Shown: piece after piece, positions 38,366 through 48,400 of the stretch | Position numbering within the stretch: the first letter of the stretch is position 1 | How the letters are laid out: every line of letters starts with the position of its first letter | Origin: Aliikangiella coralliicola | Lineage (GTDB): Bacteria; Pseudomonadota; Gammaproteobacteria; Enterobacterales; Kangiellaceae | Length of the DNA: 64,000 nt | NCBI RefSeq assembly: GCF_007004725.1 | Contig: NZ_ML660162.1 | Span: 372,001 to 436,000, forward strand | Direction of reading: 5' to 3' | Program-made: the position numbers and the translations under genes | Notes under the pieces: model-generated | What the model was told of the DNA's origin: nothing | Databases searched by the model: none | What the model saw: the letters and a program-made list of their open reading frames with translations, nothing else

Positions 38366-38461
38366 AATGCTAGTGTTGAACTGCTCAATCGATTATGAAG
38401 CTCAAGCATCAACGAATGCGCCAGCCTTCTATAAAAGAAATTGTATGAAAGAGTAATACCG

Positions 38462-39475
38462 ATGAATGACAATCAAAATATCAACGATGATCAAATGCTA
38501 ATCCTGGCGTATATTTATGGCGACTTGAGCGCCGAACAACGGCAAGCATTTGAACAACGACTTCAATCTGAAGTTGAATTGAAGAAGCTTTTTGAACAAC
38601 AAAACGCATTCGATAAATTAATGCCTGGCGGCACTCAGCCGGTTATTAATGACGATAGACTTCACGCCGTCCAGTGGTCATTGCAAAAAAGATTACGCAA
38701 AGAATCCAACCGTCAAAGAACATTATCTAGCCGCATTAAAAATATGCTACAAGCACTTTGGTCACAACCCGTTAGCTTTGGTGCACAACTTGTTGGCATG
38801 TTATTGACTTTTTCTTTCGGTTTTTTGCTGGCGCAATCAAATAGCACCGAATCAATTTCAGGTGAACCACTGGCAAGCCATACCGAGTTAAGAAGCCCAC
38901 TTCAGTTAATTGAAAGTGATAACTACGAGATTGTTGATTTACAACTCAAACAATTAGAACCCCAGAGTGATAAAGTGAAAGTGGTTTATTCCCTGGCTTC
39001 GAAGGCGCAAGTTCAGGGAAGTATTACTGATCCTGAGATACAAAATTTGTTAGCCGCCAGTATTAAAAACGACGTCAGTGACTCTACCCGACTGGATATC
39101 ATTGAGGCGCTTAAGGATCAAGGCAACAGATCTTTAGTAAAAGATGCACTCAGTTACAGCTTGCTCAACGATCCCAATCCAGGTGTTCGCATGGCAGCAG
39201 CTGAATCTCTTGCAAAGTTATCTGATAATGAAGCAGTCAGAGAGGTTTTAAGACAAGCCCTTAGCAGCGATATAAATTCAGGAATCAGAGTAGCGGCGTT
39301 TCAAGCGCTAATCCAGCATCTGGATGATCAGAAAACGATAGAAACATTAAAAAGCTATAGCCTGAAAGATAGTAACCAATACATTCGTGACTTTTCAAAA
39401 CGCGTCATTAATGACAATAAAAATAACACTCAGTTGCCAGTTGAAAAAAGTCCCGATGAGACGACACAGATTTAG
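38462..39475 (+). CDS. Membrane anti-sigma factor with extracytoplasmic HEAT repeats
   Basis: The 337-residue form starts at ATG 38462 (MNDNQNINDD), with AAAGAG upstream; an earlier TTG at 38441 is less likely. The N-terminal 60 residues (LAYIYGDLSAEQRQAFEQRLQSEVELKKLF) look like an anti-sigma domain of the zinc-finger-fold class but lack the Cys/His zinc ligands. A single membrane segment (about residues 106-124) follows. The C-terminal part (about 190-325) holds HEAT-like repeats (NPGVRMAAAESLAKL, NSGIRVAAFQALIQHL), which by topology should be outside the cytoplasmic membrane. A sensor that releases the adjacent sigma factor on an envelope signal is the natural inference. Confidence 0.82.
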   Translation: MNDNQNINDDQMLILAYIYGDLSAEQRQAFEQRLQSEVELKKLFEQQNAFDKLMPGGTQPVINDDRLHAVQWSLQKRLRKESNRQRTLSSRIKNMLQALWSQPVSFGAQLVGMLLTFSFGFLLAQSNSTESISGEPLASHTELRSPLQLIESDNYEIVDLQLKQLEPQSDKVKVVYSLASKAQVQGSITDPEIQNLLAASIKNDVSDSTRLDIIEALKDQGNRSLVKDALSYSLLNDPNPGVRMAAAESLAKLSDNEAVREVLRQALSSDINSGIRVAAFQALIQHLDDQKTIETLKSYSLKDSNQYIRDFSKRVINDNKNNTQLPVEKSPDETTQI

Positions 39476-39539
39476 CAATATCAGGTTTAACAATTACAAA
39501 TTTAACTTTAATTATTAATCAATTTTGAATGAGGAACAT

Positions 39540-40751
39540 ATGAATCACGCAGCAAAAAAACTCGCTTATCTGGCTGCAGTTTTACTGGGCACGCTACTAA
39601 CGATGCCCGCCAAAAGCGCAAGTCAGGATATCGATAAAACATTTTCCGTCGATGCCGGAGGCACTTTAACCTTAGAAAGTGACGAAGGTTCAATCAGAGT
39701 CGATACCTGGAATAAAAACGAAGTTAAAATAACTGTAGAAAAAAGTGCTAGAAATCAGGAGCGCCTGAATGAATTCTCGGTTAATTTTGATCAAAAAGGC
39801 AACAATATTCTGGTTGAAGGTGAAGGCGAATGGAATAATCGTGTCTCCGTTAAATTTATCATTACTGTTCCTGAACAATTTAACCTGGACCTGAAAACCG
39901 GTGGTGGCTCTATTGGTGTGAAAGACATCAGTGGCGATGTTAAAGTTAACACCAGTGGTGGCAGCATTAAAATCGGCAATGTTTCCGAAGGCAATGTTGA
40001 CGCTCATACTTCCGGTGGCAGTATTAAGGTTGGTGATGTTGACGGTAATCTCAAAGTGAATACTTCTGGCGGTAGTATTCGATTAGGTAAAGTGAAGGGC
40101 ACCTCATCAATCGATACGTCAGGCGGTAGTATCGGATTAGAGCAAGGTGGCAATGATGTGACGGCGGAAACTTCTGGCGGGAGTATCAAGATTGGTCCGG
40201 TTAACGGAAAGGTCGACGTTGACACTTCTGGCGGGAGCATTCGTATCGGTATGGCTGAAAGTGACGTCAAGGCAGAAACTTCTGGTGGATCTATCAAAGT
40301 AGAAGGCAGCAAAGGGAAAGTTAATGTCGATACCTCTGGTGGAGGTATTTATGTTGGTAGCAGCGGTGGCCCGGTCATTGCCGAAACCAACGGCGGCAGT
40401 ATCAAAGTTTTACAAGCCCGCGGTTATATTGAAGCATCAACTAACGGCGGTAGAATCGAAGCTGAAATGATTGCCGATGACAATAGTTTGGACACTCATA
40501 TTGACCTTCATTCCAACGGTGGAACGCTAGAACTACGCATACCGAAAAGTTTAGCCGGTAGCGTTTCAGCCTCATTAAAAATAACTCGAAATGCAAGGCG
40601 CGACTATCGTATTTACTCTGATTTTCCGCTGACCATTAAGGGAGAGAATAGCAATCGAATTTCTGCCAGGGGAGATATTAACGGCGGTGGTGACAAGATC
40701 AATTTAACTACCACAAATGGCGATATTCACATCAAAATGATTGATGATTGA
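39540..40751 (+). CDS. Exported DUF4097 beta-helix repeat protein
   Basis: The 403-residue form starts at ATG 39540, with GAGGA just upstream. The signal peptide ends near AKSA-SQD (about residue 27). After an N-terminal strand region the protein has about eleven copies of an 18-19-residue repeat built on (D/E/N)TSGGSIKVGxVxGxV, from about residue 115 to 305. The repeats should stack as a right-handed beta-helix. The C-terminal part (IRITRNARRDYRIYSDFPLTIKG region) closes the DUF4097/adhesin-like fold. The DNA also repeats at this period. Proteins of this family often sit behind ECF sigma/anti-sigma pairs; a role as regulon product or cell-surface component is inference. No catalytic motif was seen. 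Confidence 0.85.
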   Translation: MNHAAKKLAYLAAVLLGTLLTMPAKSASQDIDKTFSVDAGGTLTLESDEGSIRVDTWNKNEVKITVEKSARNQERLNEFSVNFDQKGNNILVEGEGEWNNRVSVKFIITVPEQFNLDLKTGGGSIGVKDISGDVKVNTSGGSIKIGNVSEGNVDAHTSGGSIKVGDVDGNLKVNTSGGSIRLGKVKGTSSIDTSGGSIGLEQGGNDVTAETSGGSIKIGPVNGKVDVDTSGGSIRIGMAESDVKAETSGGSIKVEGSKGKVNVDTSGGGIYVGSSGGPVIAETNGGSIKVLQARGYIEASTNGGRIEAEMIADDNSLDTHIDLHSNGGTLELRIPKSLAGSVSASLKITRNARRDYRIYSDFPLTIKGENSNRISARGDINGGGDKINLTTTNGDIHIKMIDD

Positions 40752-40806
40752 AACGGATAAACTCATCAACTCGATCAGCTATACTAAATTAGTTCAACCT
40801 CAATAT

Positions 40807-40835
40807 GCCAGAGCGACCTATTAGGTCGCTCTGGC
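40807..40835. terminator. Perfect 12-bp stem hairpin between convergent genes
   Basis: GCCAGAGCGACC (40807-40818) pairs perfectly with GGTCGCTCTGGC (40824-40835) around a 5-nt loop. It lies 55 bp after the DUF4097 stop and 97 bp after the end of the convergent amphi-Trp gene. The stem is strong but no T-tract follows on either strand. Confidence 0.6.
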
Positions 40836-40932
40836 TGTGAAATTAAAGTCTCAGGTACAGATTTTGACAGGTTTAATCATTCAGGCGTAATAACCCGAAT
40901 TAAACGACAATACGAATTTTCAATTCCAAATA

Positions 40933-41160
40933 TTAATGGGCCACAGACCACTTGAATTGGAATTCTAGCTCTTCTTCTCCACCTTCTCTTTCATGCTCGA
41001 TATTAAAGGTTGCCCGAAGCGGAACGTAAATACGCTCTCCACCAACCATAATCTCAAAAGCTTTACCTTGTTCAAGACAATCGGCAAGACGCCTTAATTT
41101 TTCAACTGTTTCTTGCGTAGAATACTCTTTCTCAAAATCTCTATCATTTTTCTCTGCCAT
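40933..41160 (-). CDS. amphi-Trp domain-containing protein
   Basis: The 75-residue protein matches the short amphi-Trp family: the helix EKEYSTQETVEKLRRLADCLEQGKAF is followed by the strands EIMVGGERIYVPLRATFNIEHERE, an acidic EGGEEELEFQFKW and the closing Trp. It is cytoplasmic and acidic. The family is widespread in archaea and some bacteria, with no established function that I know. AAAGGAATGAAAG precedes ATG 41160. It is divergent from the 87-residue gene. Confidence 0.85.
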   Translation of the reverse strand: MAEKNDRDFEKEYSTQETVEKLRRLADCLEQGKAFEIMVGGERIYVPLRATFNIEHEREGGEEELEFQFKWSVAH

Positions 41161-41324
41161 CTTTCATTCCTTTTTGTTGGTATTTTAGGGCCTGCTTATG
41201 GTGTTTCTGAGAGAAACAACTAACTACAATGTTACCTCTATAATAAACTATACTTTTTAATCTTGTCGATATTATTCCTCTGTTTATCAAAACGAGAAAA
41301 ATAGAGAGTCTTAAGGGGAAATGC

Positions 41325-41588
41325 ATGTTATTTTTTTATGATACCTTCGATCGCTCAGTTGAAGCTTTCGGTACGCTGGAGCAAGCGGCTAAACACATAC
41401 TTGGCAAATTAGGCGTTAGCCTGGAGCTTGGAATGGATCCGGTAAAACAGGCGCAAAAAAGCTTGGGAAAACGCGGTAAAGTGGTCGGAATTTCTGGCGC
41501 ATTTGGGATCATTGCTGGCTGCCCGGATAAGGAAGCCCAGGAAACCGCGCTAAAGTTTAAAGAAGCGCTCGAACGCTGCCGAAAGTAA
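41325..41588 (+). CDS. Hypothetical small protein
   Basis: The 87-residue protein is preceded by a good ribosome binding site (AAGGGG, 7 nt before ATG 41325). It has an N-terminal strand (LFFYDTFD), an alanine-rich helix and a glycine-rich central part (GKVVGISGAFGIIAGCPDKEA). I do not recognise a family. No signal peptide or clear membrane helix is present. It is divergent from the amphi-Trp gene and 127 bp ahead of the M20 peptidase gene. Confidence 0.6.
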   Translation: MLFFYDTFDRSVEAFGTLEQAAKHILGKLGVSLELGMDPVKQAQKSLGKRGKVVGISGAFGIIAGCPDKEAQETALKFKEALERCRK

Positions 41589-41715
41589 CCGCACAGCCTG
41601 AATTGATTAACAAGCCATTCCCTAATGTCCCTATCTTTGCTAGGGTATTATCAAGCGCTAGCCAAGAATAAAATAATAAAGCCGACAACAGAAAAAAATA
41701 ACGAGAAGAAATACC

Positions 41716-43059
41716 ATGACTAAAACTATTTTTGCAAAGCAACTTTTCCTGGCAGTTTTTTTATTGACGGCAACGTCATTCAACCATCTCGCTATAGCGA
41801 GTTCGAAACTTGCAGAACAAATAAGCCAGGATTACAGCTACCTGGAAAACCTCTATCAGCATTTACACCGCAATCCAGAAATATCATTTCAAGAAAAGGA
41901 AACTGCACAACGAATTGCCCAGGAGCTAAGCAAACAAGGATTTGATGTCACCACCGGGTTTGGCGGGCATGGTGTTGTTGGAGTATTAAAAAATGGTAGC
42001 GGGCCAACGATTATGATTCGAACCGATCTGGATGCTTTACCGATTCAGGAACAAACCGGTCTTGAGTATGCCAGCGTCAAATCAATGAAAAACCGTGATG
42101 GAAAAGACACCTTTACCATGCACGCCTGCGGCCATGATATCCACATGACCGTTTTTACCGGTGTAGCACGACGATTGGTCGCTAATAAAAATCAATGGTC
42201 AGGTACTTTGCTTATGATAGGTCAACCCGCCGAAGAGCGTAGTGGTGGCGCTAAAGCGATGTTGGCGGAAGGTTTGTTTACCCGGTTTCCCCGACCGGAC
42301 TATAACCTCGCCATTCATGTGTCGGCCAATTTAGAAGCAGGAACTGTCGGCGCGGTAAAAGGATTCGCGATGGCTAACGTGGATTCTGTTGATATTGTTG
42401 TGAAAGGCCAGGGGGGTCACGGGGCTTATCCACAAAATACCAAAGATCCCATTGTTCTCTCAGCACAAATCATCCAATCATTGCAGACCATTGTCAGTCG
42501 AGAAACATCACCGCTAGAGCCGGCTGTTGTAACCGTTGGTTCCATTCACGGCGGCTCGCAACACAACATCATTTCTAACGAAGTGAAAATGCAATTAACG
42601 CTCAGATCTTATTCTGATAAAGTGCGAAAAAACACTATTGCAGCCATCAGACGAATGACTGCTAATTTAGCTAAGGCCGCGGGACTACCTGACAACTTAT
42701 TGCCTGTTGTAACCGTGCTGGATGAATCGACCCCAGCGGCCTACAATAACCCAGTGCTTACCAAAAAAGTCATCGCTTTATTTAAACAAACATTCGGGGA
42801 TGACAAAATGATCGAGCTGACACCTGAAATGGTCGGTGAAGATTTTGGTCGCTATGGACAGGTTGAACCTAAAATCCCAAGTCTGATGTTTCGGCTTGGC
42901 ACCGTCGACTCAAAAACATTTAAACAATTCCAGCAAGGAAAACTACGTCTACCAACCTTACACTCTGCTGACTTTGCGCCAGCGCCAAAACCAACTATTC
43001 AAACCGGCGTTGAAGCAATGACTAAAGCAGCATTGATGTTATTCAACCAGAAAAAATAA
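41716..43059 (+). CDS. Exported M20-family amidohydrolase/peptidase
   Basis: The 447-residue protein has a signal peptide (cleavage near AIASS, about residue 28-30). The M20D metal-site motifs are complete: the HACGHDIHMT pair, Glu-Glu in PAEERSGGA, His in LAIHVS and GEDFGRYG near the C-terminus. The dimerisation domain (about residues 215-330) carries GQGGHGAYP. This group includes hippurate hydrolases, N-acyl-amino-acid and indole-acetyl-amino-acid hydrolases, usually cytoplasmic; here the enzyme is exported. It could release amino acids from N-acylated peptides outside the membrane. GAGAAG precedes ATG 41716. Confidence 0.9.
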   Translation: MTKTIFAKQLFLAVFLLTATSFNHLAIASSKLAEQISQDYSYLENLYQHLHRNPEISFQEKETAQRIAQELSKQGFDVTTGFGGHGVVGVLKNGSGPTIMIRTDLDALPIQEQTGLEYASVKSMKNRDGKDTFTMHACGHDIHMTVFTGVARRLVANKNQWSGTLLMIGQPAEERSGGAKAMLAEGLFTRFPRPDYNLAIHVSANLEAGTVGAVKGFAMANVDSVDIVVKGQGGHGAYPQNTKDPIVLSAQIIQSLQTIVSRETSPLEPAVVTVGSIHGGSQHNIISNEVKMQLTLRSYSDKVRKNTIAAIRRMTANLAKAAGLPDNLLPVVTVLDESTPAAYNNPVLTKKVIALFKQTFGDDKMIELTPEMVGEDFGRYGQVEPKIPSLMFRLGTVDSKTFKQFQQGKLRLPTLHSADFAPAPKPTIQTGVEAMTKAALMLFNQKK

Positions 43060-43094
43060 ATTTTCTAACAGCTTAAAAATACAATACACCTTTT

Positions 43095-43108
43095 TGCATA
43101 CGTATTCA
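43095..43108. promoter_or_regulatory. LacI-type operator candidate, site 1
   Basis: TGCATACGTATTCA is 12/14 palindromic around a central CG, the form bound by LacI-family sugar regulators. It lies about 300 bp before the amylase start. With site 2 it also gives a perfect inverted repeat ACGTATTCATA/TATGAATACGT (43100-43110 with 43133-43143). Confidence 0.45.
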
Positions 43109-43134
43109 TACCGGTCAAACCCGAGATATCGTTA

Positions 43135-43148
43135 TGAATACGTTTTCA
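43135..43148. promoter_or_regulatory. LacI-type operator candidate, site 2
   Basis: TGAATACGTTTTCA is 12/14 palindromic with a central CG, 40 bp centre-to-centre from site 1. Two such sites upstream of an amylase gene suggest carbohydrate-dependent control; the regulator gene is not in the window. Confidence 0.45.
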
Positions 43149-43406
43149 TTGTGATAGTTTTAATTCGCAGTAACACACTGAGATAGGTTGCGACACTATT
43201 TCTATAAGCTCATAGAATTTGCCTTTAGTTAGTTCTCAGAAAATAAAAAAGGGGATCACGCTGATTGTTTGTCACCGCCTGGTTAGTTGGCGAGCAGGTA
43301 AACAACGAGAAGAGATTACCCAATCAAGATGAAAACTAATGCCTCACTGTTAACTTGAACAATTCAAACCCGGTATTGTGAAGTTAAGGTGGCGCCAGGA
43401 GATATT

Positions 43407-45296
43407 ATGAACCAACAGTATTTAACTCGATCAATACCGTTAAAAAATACTTTGAATTTTCGTCGCGTTTTCAAATATTTTTTGATCACTTTATTTTGTT
43501 TTTTTTCCAGCCTGTCAGCCCGTGCAGACAACGGCGTAATGATGCAATATTTTCACTGGTATCTGCCCAGTGATGGCACCTTGTGGTCTCAAGTTGAACA
43601 AGAAGCGCAAAACTTATCGGACGCCGGCATTACTGCTTTGTGGTTGCCCCCAGCCTATAAAGGCGCCGCCGGTGGTTTTGATGTCGGCTATGGTGTTTAC
43701 GATATGTATGATCTTGGGGAATTTAATCAAAAAGGATCCGTACGCACAAAATACGGCACTAAAAGCCAATACCTTTCCGCAATTAACCAAGCGCACAATA
43801 AAGGTATTCAGATATATGGTGATGTGGTATTCAACCATCGCGGCGGAGCAGATGCAACAGAGTCAGTCACCGCGGTACGTGTCGCCGGAAATAATCGAGA
43901 CCATGAATTTGGCGGTGACGTTCAAATAGATGCCTGGACTCGCTTCGACTTTAGCGCAAGGGGCAATACCCACTCGAGTTTTAAATGGCGATGGTATCAT
44001 TTTGACGGCGTTGACTGGGCGCAAAACCTATCTGAAAATAATATTTTTAAATTTCGTGGAACCGGAAAATCCTGGGACTGGGAAGTTGATACAGAAAACG
44101 GTAACTACGACTACCTGATGTTTGCCGATCTAGACCTTGGACACCCAGATGTTGTTCAGGAACTAAAAGACTGGGGAGAATGGTATCTTGCGCAAACTCA
44201 GGTTGATGGCTTTCGCTTAGATGCCATCAAGCATATTAAATATGATTTTTTTAATGACTGGCTCGATCATGTTCGCACTGCCACCGGAAAAAGCCTTTTT
44301 ACGGTGGGTGAATTCTGGAGTTACGATAAAGAAAAACTTCACAATTACATCGCCAAAACCGGTGGACGAATGTCATTATTCGACGCCCCATTACATCTTA
44401 ATTTTCATCAAGCTTCTGCCGGCGGCGGCCACTATGATATGCGAGCAATTTTAGACAATACCTTGATGAAAGAGCAACCAAGTCTGGCCGTAACCCTGGT
44501 CGATAATCACGATACTCAACCTTGTCAGGCGTTACAGTCGCCCGTTCAAGATTGGTTTAAACCGATGGCTTATGCATTCATTTTATTACGTCAGGAAGGC
44601 TACCCGAATATTTTTTATGCCGACTACTACGGAGCCAATTATACAACTTCGGATAATGGCTGTAACAATTCCTCAATCACCATTAACTCTCATAAAACCA
44701 GCATCAATCAATTATTAGACGCTCGTAAAAAGTACGCTTACGGTACACAAATTGACTACCTGGATCATTGGGATATTATCGGCTGGACCCGATTGGGAGA
44801 TGCCACGCATACGAATGCAATGGCTGTCATTATGAGTGACGGTCCGGGTGGCTCAAAATGGATGAATGTCTCCAGAACCAATAAGACCTTTGTTGATGTC
44901 ACAGGCAATCGTTCGGACCAGGTGATCAGTAACAACGACGGCTGGGCAGAGTTTCCAGTAAATGCAGGTTCTTATTCCGTTTGGGTTGAACAAACAACGA
45001 ATAGTCAAAATGTTGCGGTGACCTTTAGTTGCAGTAATGGATACACGACCTGGGGCCAAAATGTTTATGTTGTCGGTAATATTAACGAACTGGGAAATTG
45101 GAATACTGCAAACGCAGTAAAGCTCGATCCCACAAGCTATCCTACCTGGACAAACTCGATTAATTTACCGCAAAATACTGCAATCGAATGGAAGTGCATC
45201 AAAAAGCAGGGAACCAATATTGAATGGCAAAATGGTGCCAACAATACTTACACGACGCCTTCAACCGGCACCGGAAGCACCAGCTCTGGGTTTTAA
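43407..45296 (+). CDS. Secreted alpha-amylase (GH13) with C-terminal starch-binding CBM20
   Basis: The 629-residue form starts at ATG 43407, with AGGAG at 6-bp spacing; an earlier GTG at 43389 lacks this. The signal region (FKYFLITLFCFFSSLSARA) ends near residue 40. The GH13 barrel has the catalytic nucleophile Asp272 (GFRLDAIKH), acid/base Glu302 (VGEFW) and transition-state Asp369 (DNHDTQP), with VFNHRGGAD as region I. The pattern HFHWYLPSDGTLWSQV-like start and overall spacing fit liquefying amylases. The last 110 residues (VTFSCSNGYTTWGQNVYVVGNINELGNWN) form a CBM20 starch-binding domain. It should hydrolyse starch or glycogen outside the cell. LacI-type sites lie upstream. Confidence 0.95.
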   Translation: MNQQYLTRSIPLKNTLNFRRVFKYFLITLFCFFSSLSARADNGVMMQYFHWYLPSDGTLWSQVEQEAQNLSDAGITALWLPPAYKGAAGGFDVGYGVYDMYDLGEFNQKGSVRTKYGTKSQYLSAINQAHNKGIQIYGDVVFNHRGGADATESVTAVRVAGNNRDHEFGGDVQIDAWTRFDFSARGNTHSSFKWRWYHFDGVDWAQNLSENNIFKFRGTGKSWDWEVDTENGNYDYLMFADLDLGHPDVVQELKDWGEWYLAQTQVDGFRLDAIKHIKYDFFNDWLDHVRTATGKSLFTVGEFWSYDKEKLHNYIAKTGGRMSLFDAPLHLNFHQASAGGGHYDMRAILDNTLMKEQPSLAVTLVDNHDTQPCQALQSPVQDWFKPMAYAFILLRQEGYPNIFYADYYGANYTTSDNGCNNSSITINSHKTSINQLLDARKKYAYGTQIDYLDHWDIIGWTRLGDATHTNAMAVIMSDGPGGSKWMNVSRTNKTFVDVTGNRSDQVISNNDGWAEFPVNAGSYSVWVEQTTNSQNVAVTFSCSNGYTTWGQNVYVVGNINELGNWNTANAVKLDPTSYPTWTNSINLPQNTAIEWKCIKKQGTNIEWQNGANNTYTTPSTGTGSTSSGF

Positions 45297-45325
45297 AACA
45301 AGCAACTAAGGCCGATTGCTTTAAT

Positions 45326-45376
45326 ACTGACTTCTATTATTTAGCTTCATGTTGAATGAAATTAAGAGAAGTCAGT
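45326..45376. terminator. Inverted repeat between convergent genes
   Basis: ACTGACTTCT (45326-45335) pairs perfectly with AGAAGTCAGT (45367-45376); the loop holds an inner TTCAT/ATGAA hairpin. It is followed by TGTTTTATTTCT, so it could end the amylase transcript. The receptor gene ends on the opposite strand at 45423. Confidence 0.5.
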
Positions 45377-45422
45377 GTTTTATTTCTATTGTTTATCAGG
45401 GCGTGTAAAACCGTCACTTCAA

Positions 45423-48400
45423 CTAATCGCGTCTTTCACGTAAATGTCGCACGCAATTTCTTCCGTTTGACTTCGCCTCGTAGAGTGCGATATCTGCCTG
45501 ATTGATCAATTCTATTGCAGACAAAAGATTATCGGCAAGAATTGTTGAGCTCCCGATACTGATGGTTACCCGCTTCTGACTTTCCGAACTTTTGTCGCCC
45601 TGTACAATCTTCCTCAACTTTTCACACTGCAATTCAAGTACTGCTGGCTTCGCGTCCAGAATAACAACCGCAATTTTGTCGGTACTGTAACGTGCGATTA
45701 TTTCGGCGGATTCACTAAATATTTCTTTCACACAAGCCGCGACTTTAACCAGACACTCATCTCCAAGCCTGTTACCAAAATATTGACTAAACCATTTAAA
45801 ATAATCGATATCGCATATCACTAACGAAATATGGCATTTATTGGAAGCCGCTTTTTTTAGTATTTGCTCTAATCTGAAGTTAAACTCTTCTCGTTCGATT
45901 AAACCGGACTGGCTTATCGCTTTCCTTTCCAGGTGATTCGGCTTGTCCGACGAAAAATAAGAAGTTCTACTGCGCGTTCCTCTAATGACGCTAATCAATA
46001 AATTGCCCACCAGTTGCAGCAATGCAATATCAGAGGACTGCCATATTTTTTGATTAGAATGACTAATAACGCCAATACAACCTCTTATTTTGTTTCTAAA
46101 AAGAAGCGGCGATGCCAAAAATGACTGGATGTGATTTTCGTGCCAAAACTTTTTTTCATGTGATGCATTTAATGGAATTGCAGACAACTCTGACACATTA
46201 ACAACAAAATTCCTGAGTATTGACTGATAAAATGCGGGAAAATTCTTGGCTTTGATTTCACCTATTTTTTTGATTGGCGGAAAGTTATCTGACACCCATT
46301 CATAGTGAATCAACATCGCAGAATTACTTTTGTTTATTAACAGAACAAATCCTCTTTCCGCACCAAGAAACAGACAAAGCCTTCTTAACACGTTATTAAC
46401 TTCACCGACAATACTCTCTTTTTCATTTTTTAATAAGCAAGTAGAAACAGACGCAATTAGCTCAAGCTTTTCAGATTTCAATTGATGTGATCGAGTTTTT
46501 TCATCAATGCTTTTTTTCAGACTAAGCCTTTGCCTTTTATTTATTCGCAACCAGCCCTGATAAAGTAAAAAAAGCATTATCGCCAACATTGCGGCTAACG
46601 ATAATTTAAACCACCAGCTCATCCACCATAACGGCAGAATATTCAAGGTAAGCAGTTCTTGCGGCCGGCTCCAGACACCATGTTTGTTTGCTGCTTGCGC
46701 GACTATCGTATACTTCCCGGGCTTAAGCTTATTTAAATTAACTTCTCTTCGATAAGAGTCAGATTTCAACCAGTCTTGGTGATAGTTTCGAACATAATAC
46801 TTATACTGATTATTCAGTGGAGAATCAAAATGGACCGCTGTAATTTCAAAAGTTAAGTCATTTTTGCTGTAGGGGATTTCCAACGATCGAAGGGTATGAA
46901 TTGTTTGTTCAAGGCTTCGGCCAAGTAAACCATGGCTGCTTTCTGGTGTAACTTCCAGATTGTTGACTCGAAAATCGGTAATAGCAATTTTGGGTCCAAA
47001 GGGGTTTGGAGAAATTTCTTCAGGATCAAAATAGGTTAATCCAAGATGCCCGCCGAAAAAAATTTTTTTTCCATCATGGAAGCTTGAGTCAATATAGTAG
47101 GAGCTCGACAATGTTCCATCGGTTGGTCCGAAGTTAATGACTGATTTTGACACAGGATTAAAACGACTAATGCCTGCCCGAGTGCTTAACCATAGATACC
47201 CAGCGCTATCCTCCTGAATTGAGCCGATTGCACTAGACAACAGACTTTTTGCGTATCGTTTGCTGTGAAACTGAAACTTGTTTATTTTGGTTATTTCAAA
47301 CAAACCACGCTTTGATCCAATCCAGAGCCTTGCCGAAGAATCCAGGTAAATCGCAGAAATAGACTCATCAAAATAATGTTCGGAATTATCTTTGTGAATT
47401 CTTAGCAGTTCAGCTTTGTTTGAATTGCTATCCATAAAATAAAGCCCGTAGTGGGTCCCTATCCAGACTCTGTCATCTTGATCCACAGCAATTGCATTGA
47501 CAGTTTTATTGAGCATACCGATATTTCTTTTTACACTGAAAAGACTCTCGCCTTCGCTCGACTGGGTTCGAGTAACTAAGTCTAGACCACTTTCTGTGCC
47601 AATTAGCAAGTTATCAGAATCAACAACCAGAAAAGTTGAAATATTGGCAGCACTCAACTGCAAAGGTTTTTCATTACTTTTTTTTGAAACCAGCAGATCA
47701 ATTGAAAATCGCGATAAACCATTGCTTGTCCCAAGCCAAATTTCATTATCAAAAATAGTGAGCTCTCGAATCAAGTTACTTTTCAAAGGTTGGTGGAGAT
47801 CATTATTAACGATTCTCGTCTGCAATCGAAACTTTTCATCCAGAACGCTCATTCCGTTCAAAGTACTCACCAGATAGCGATTTTTTTTATCCCTTACAAT
47901 GCCGGTTACACGACTATCTCCCAAGGTGTTTGAATCGAGATAGCTAAATTTGGTGTCTGGATCAAAAATCGAAAGCCCACTACTCCAGGTTCCAACCAAC
48001 AAATGACCAGAAAAATCTTGCAGCAGCGACTGCACTGACCCCGCCCCCAAACTGTTAGCTTCATTAATATGGTTTCGAATAAATTGCAAATCATCATTTT
48101 TCTGGTCGTAGCGATATAAACCGCGGGCAGAACCAATCCACATGAGCCCGCTTTTATCTTCCAGAAAAGAAAAAATTCTCTGGTTTTCAATGGACTCAGA
48201 ATAAGTTCTCAAGTTCGTGTCGCGTATTCGAGTGACTCGATCAGTTTCAGGGTTAATCTTATTGAGACCAGCGTCCCAGGTACCAACCCAAACATTTCCC
48301 CCACTATCGGTAAACAATGCTCGAATATTGTTTGAGCTTAATGAGTTCTGATCACTTTTATGATTTAGAAAATGATGGAAGCTTTTATTATTCGTTTCAA

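Noticed and set aside
40004-40312. Antisense frame with proline-rich repeats opposite the DUF4097 gene
   Set aside because: Its repeats simply mirror the TSGGSI repeats of the real gene; there is no ribosome binding site.
39950-40460. Regularly spaced DNA repeats that could suggest a CRISPR array
   Set aside because: The repeats are diverged, in frame and encode the beta-helix repeats; there are no unique spacers of fixed length or cas genes.
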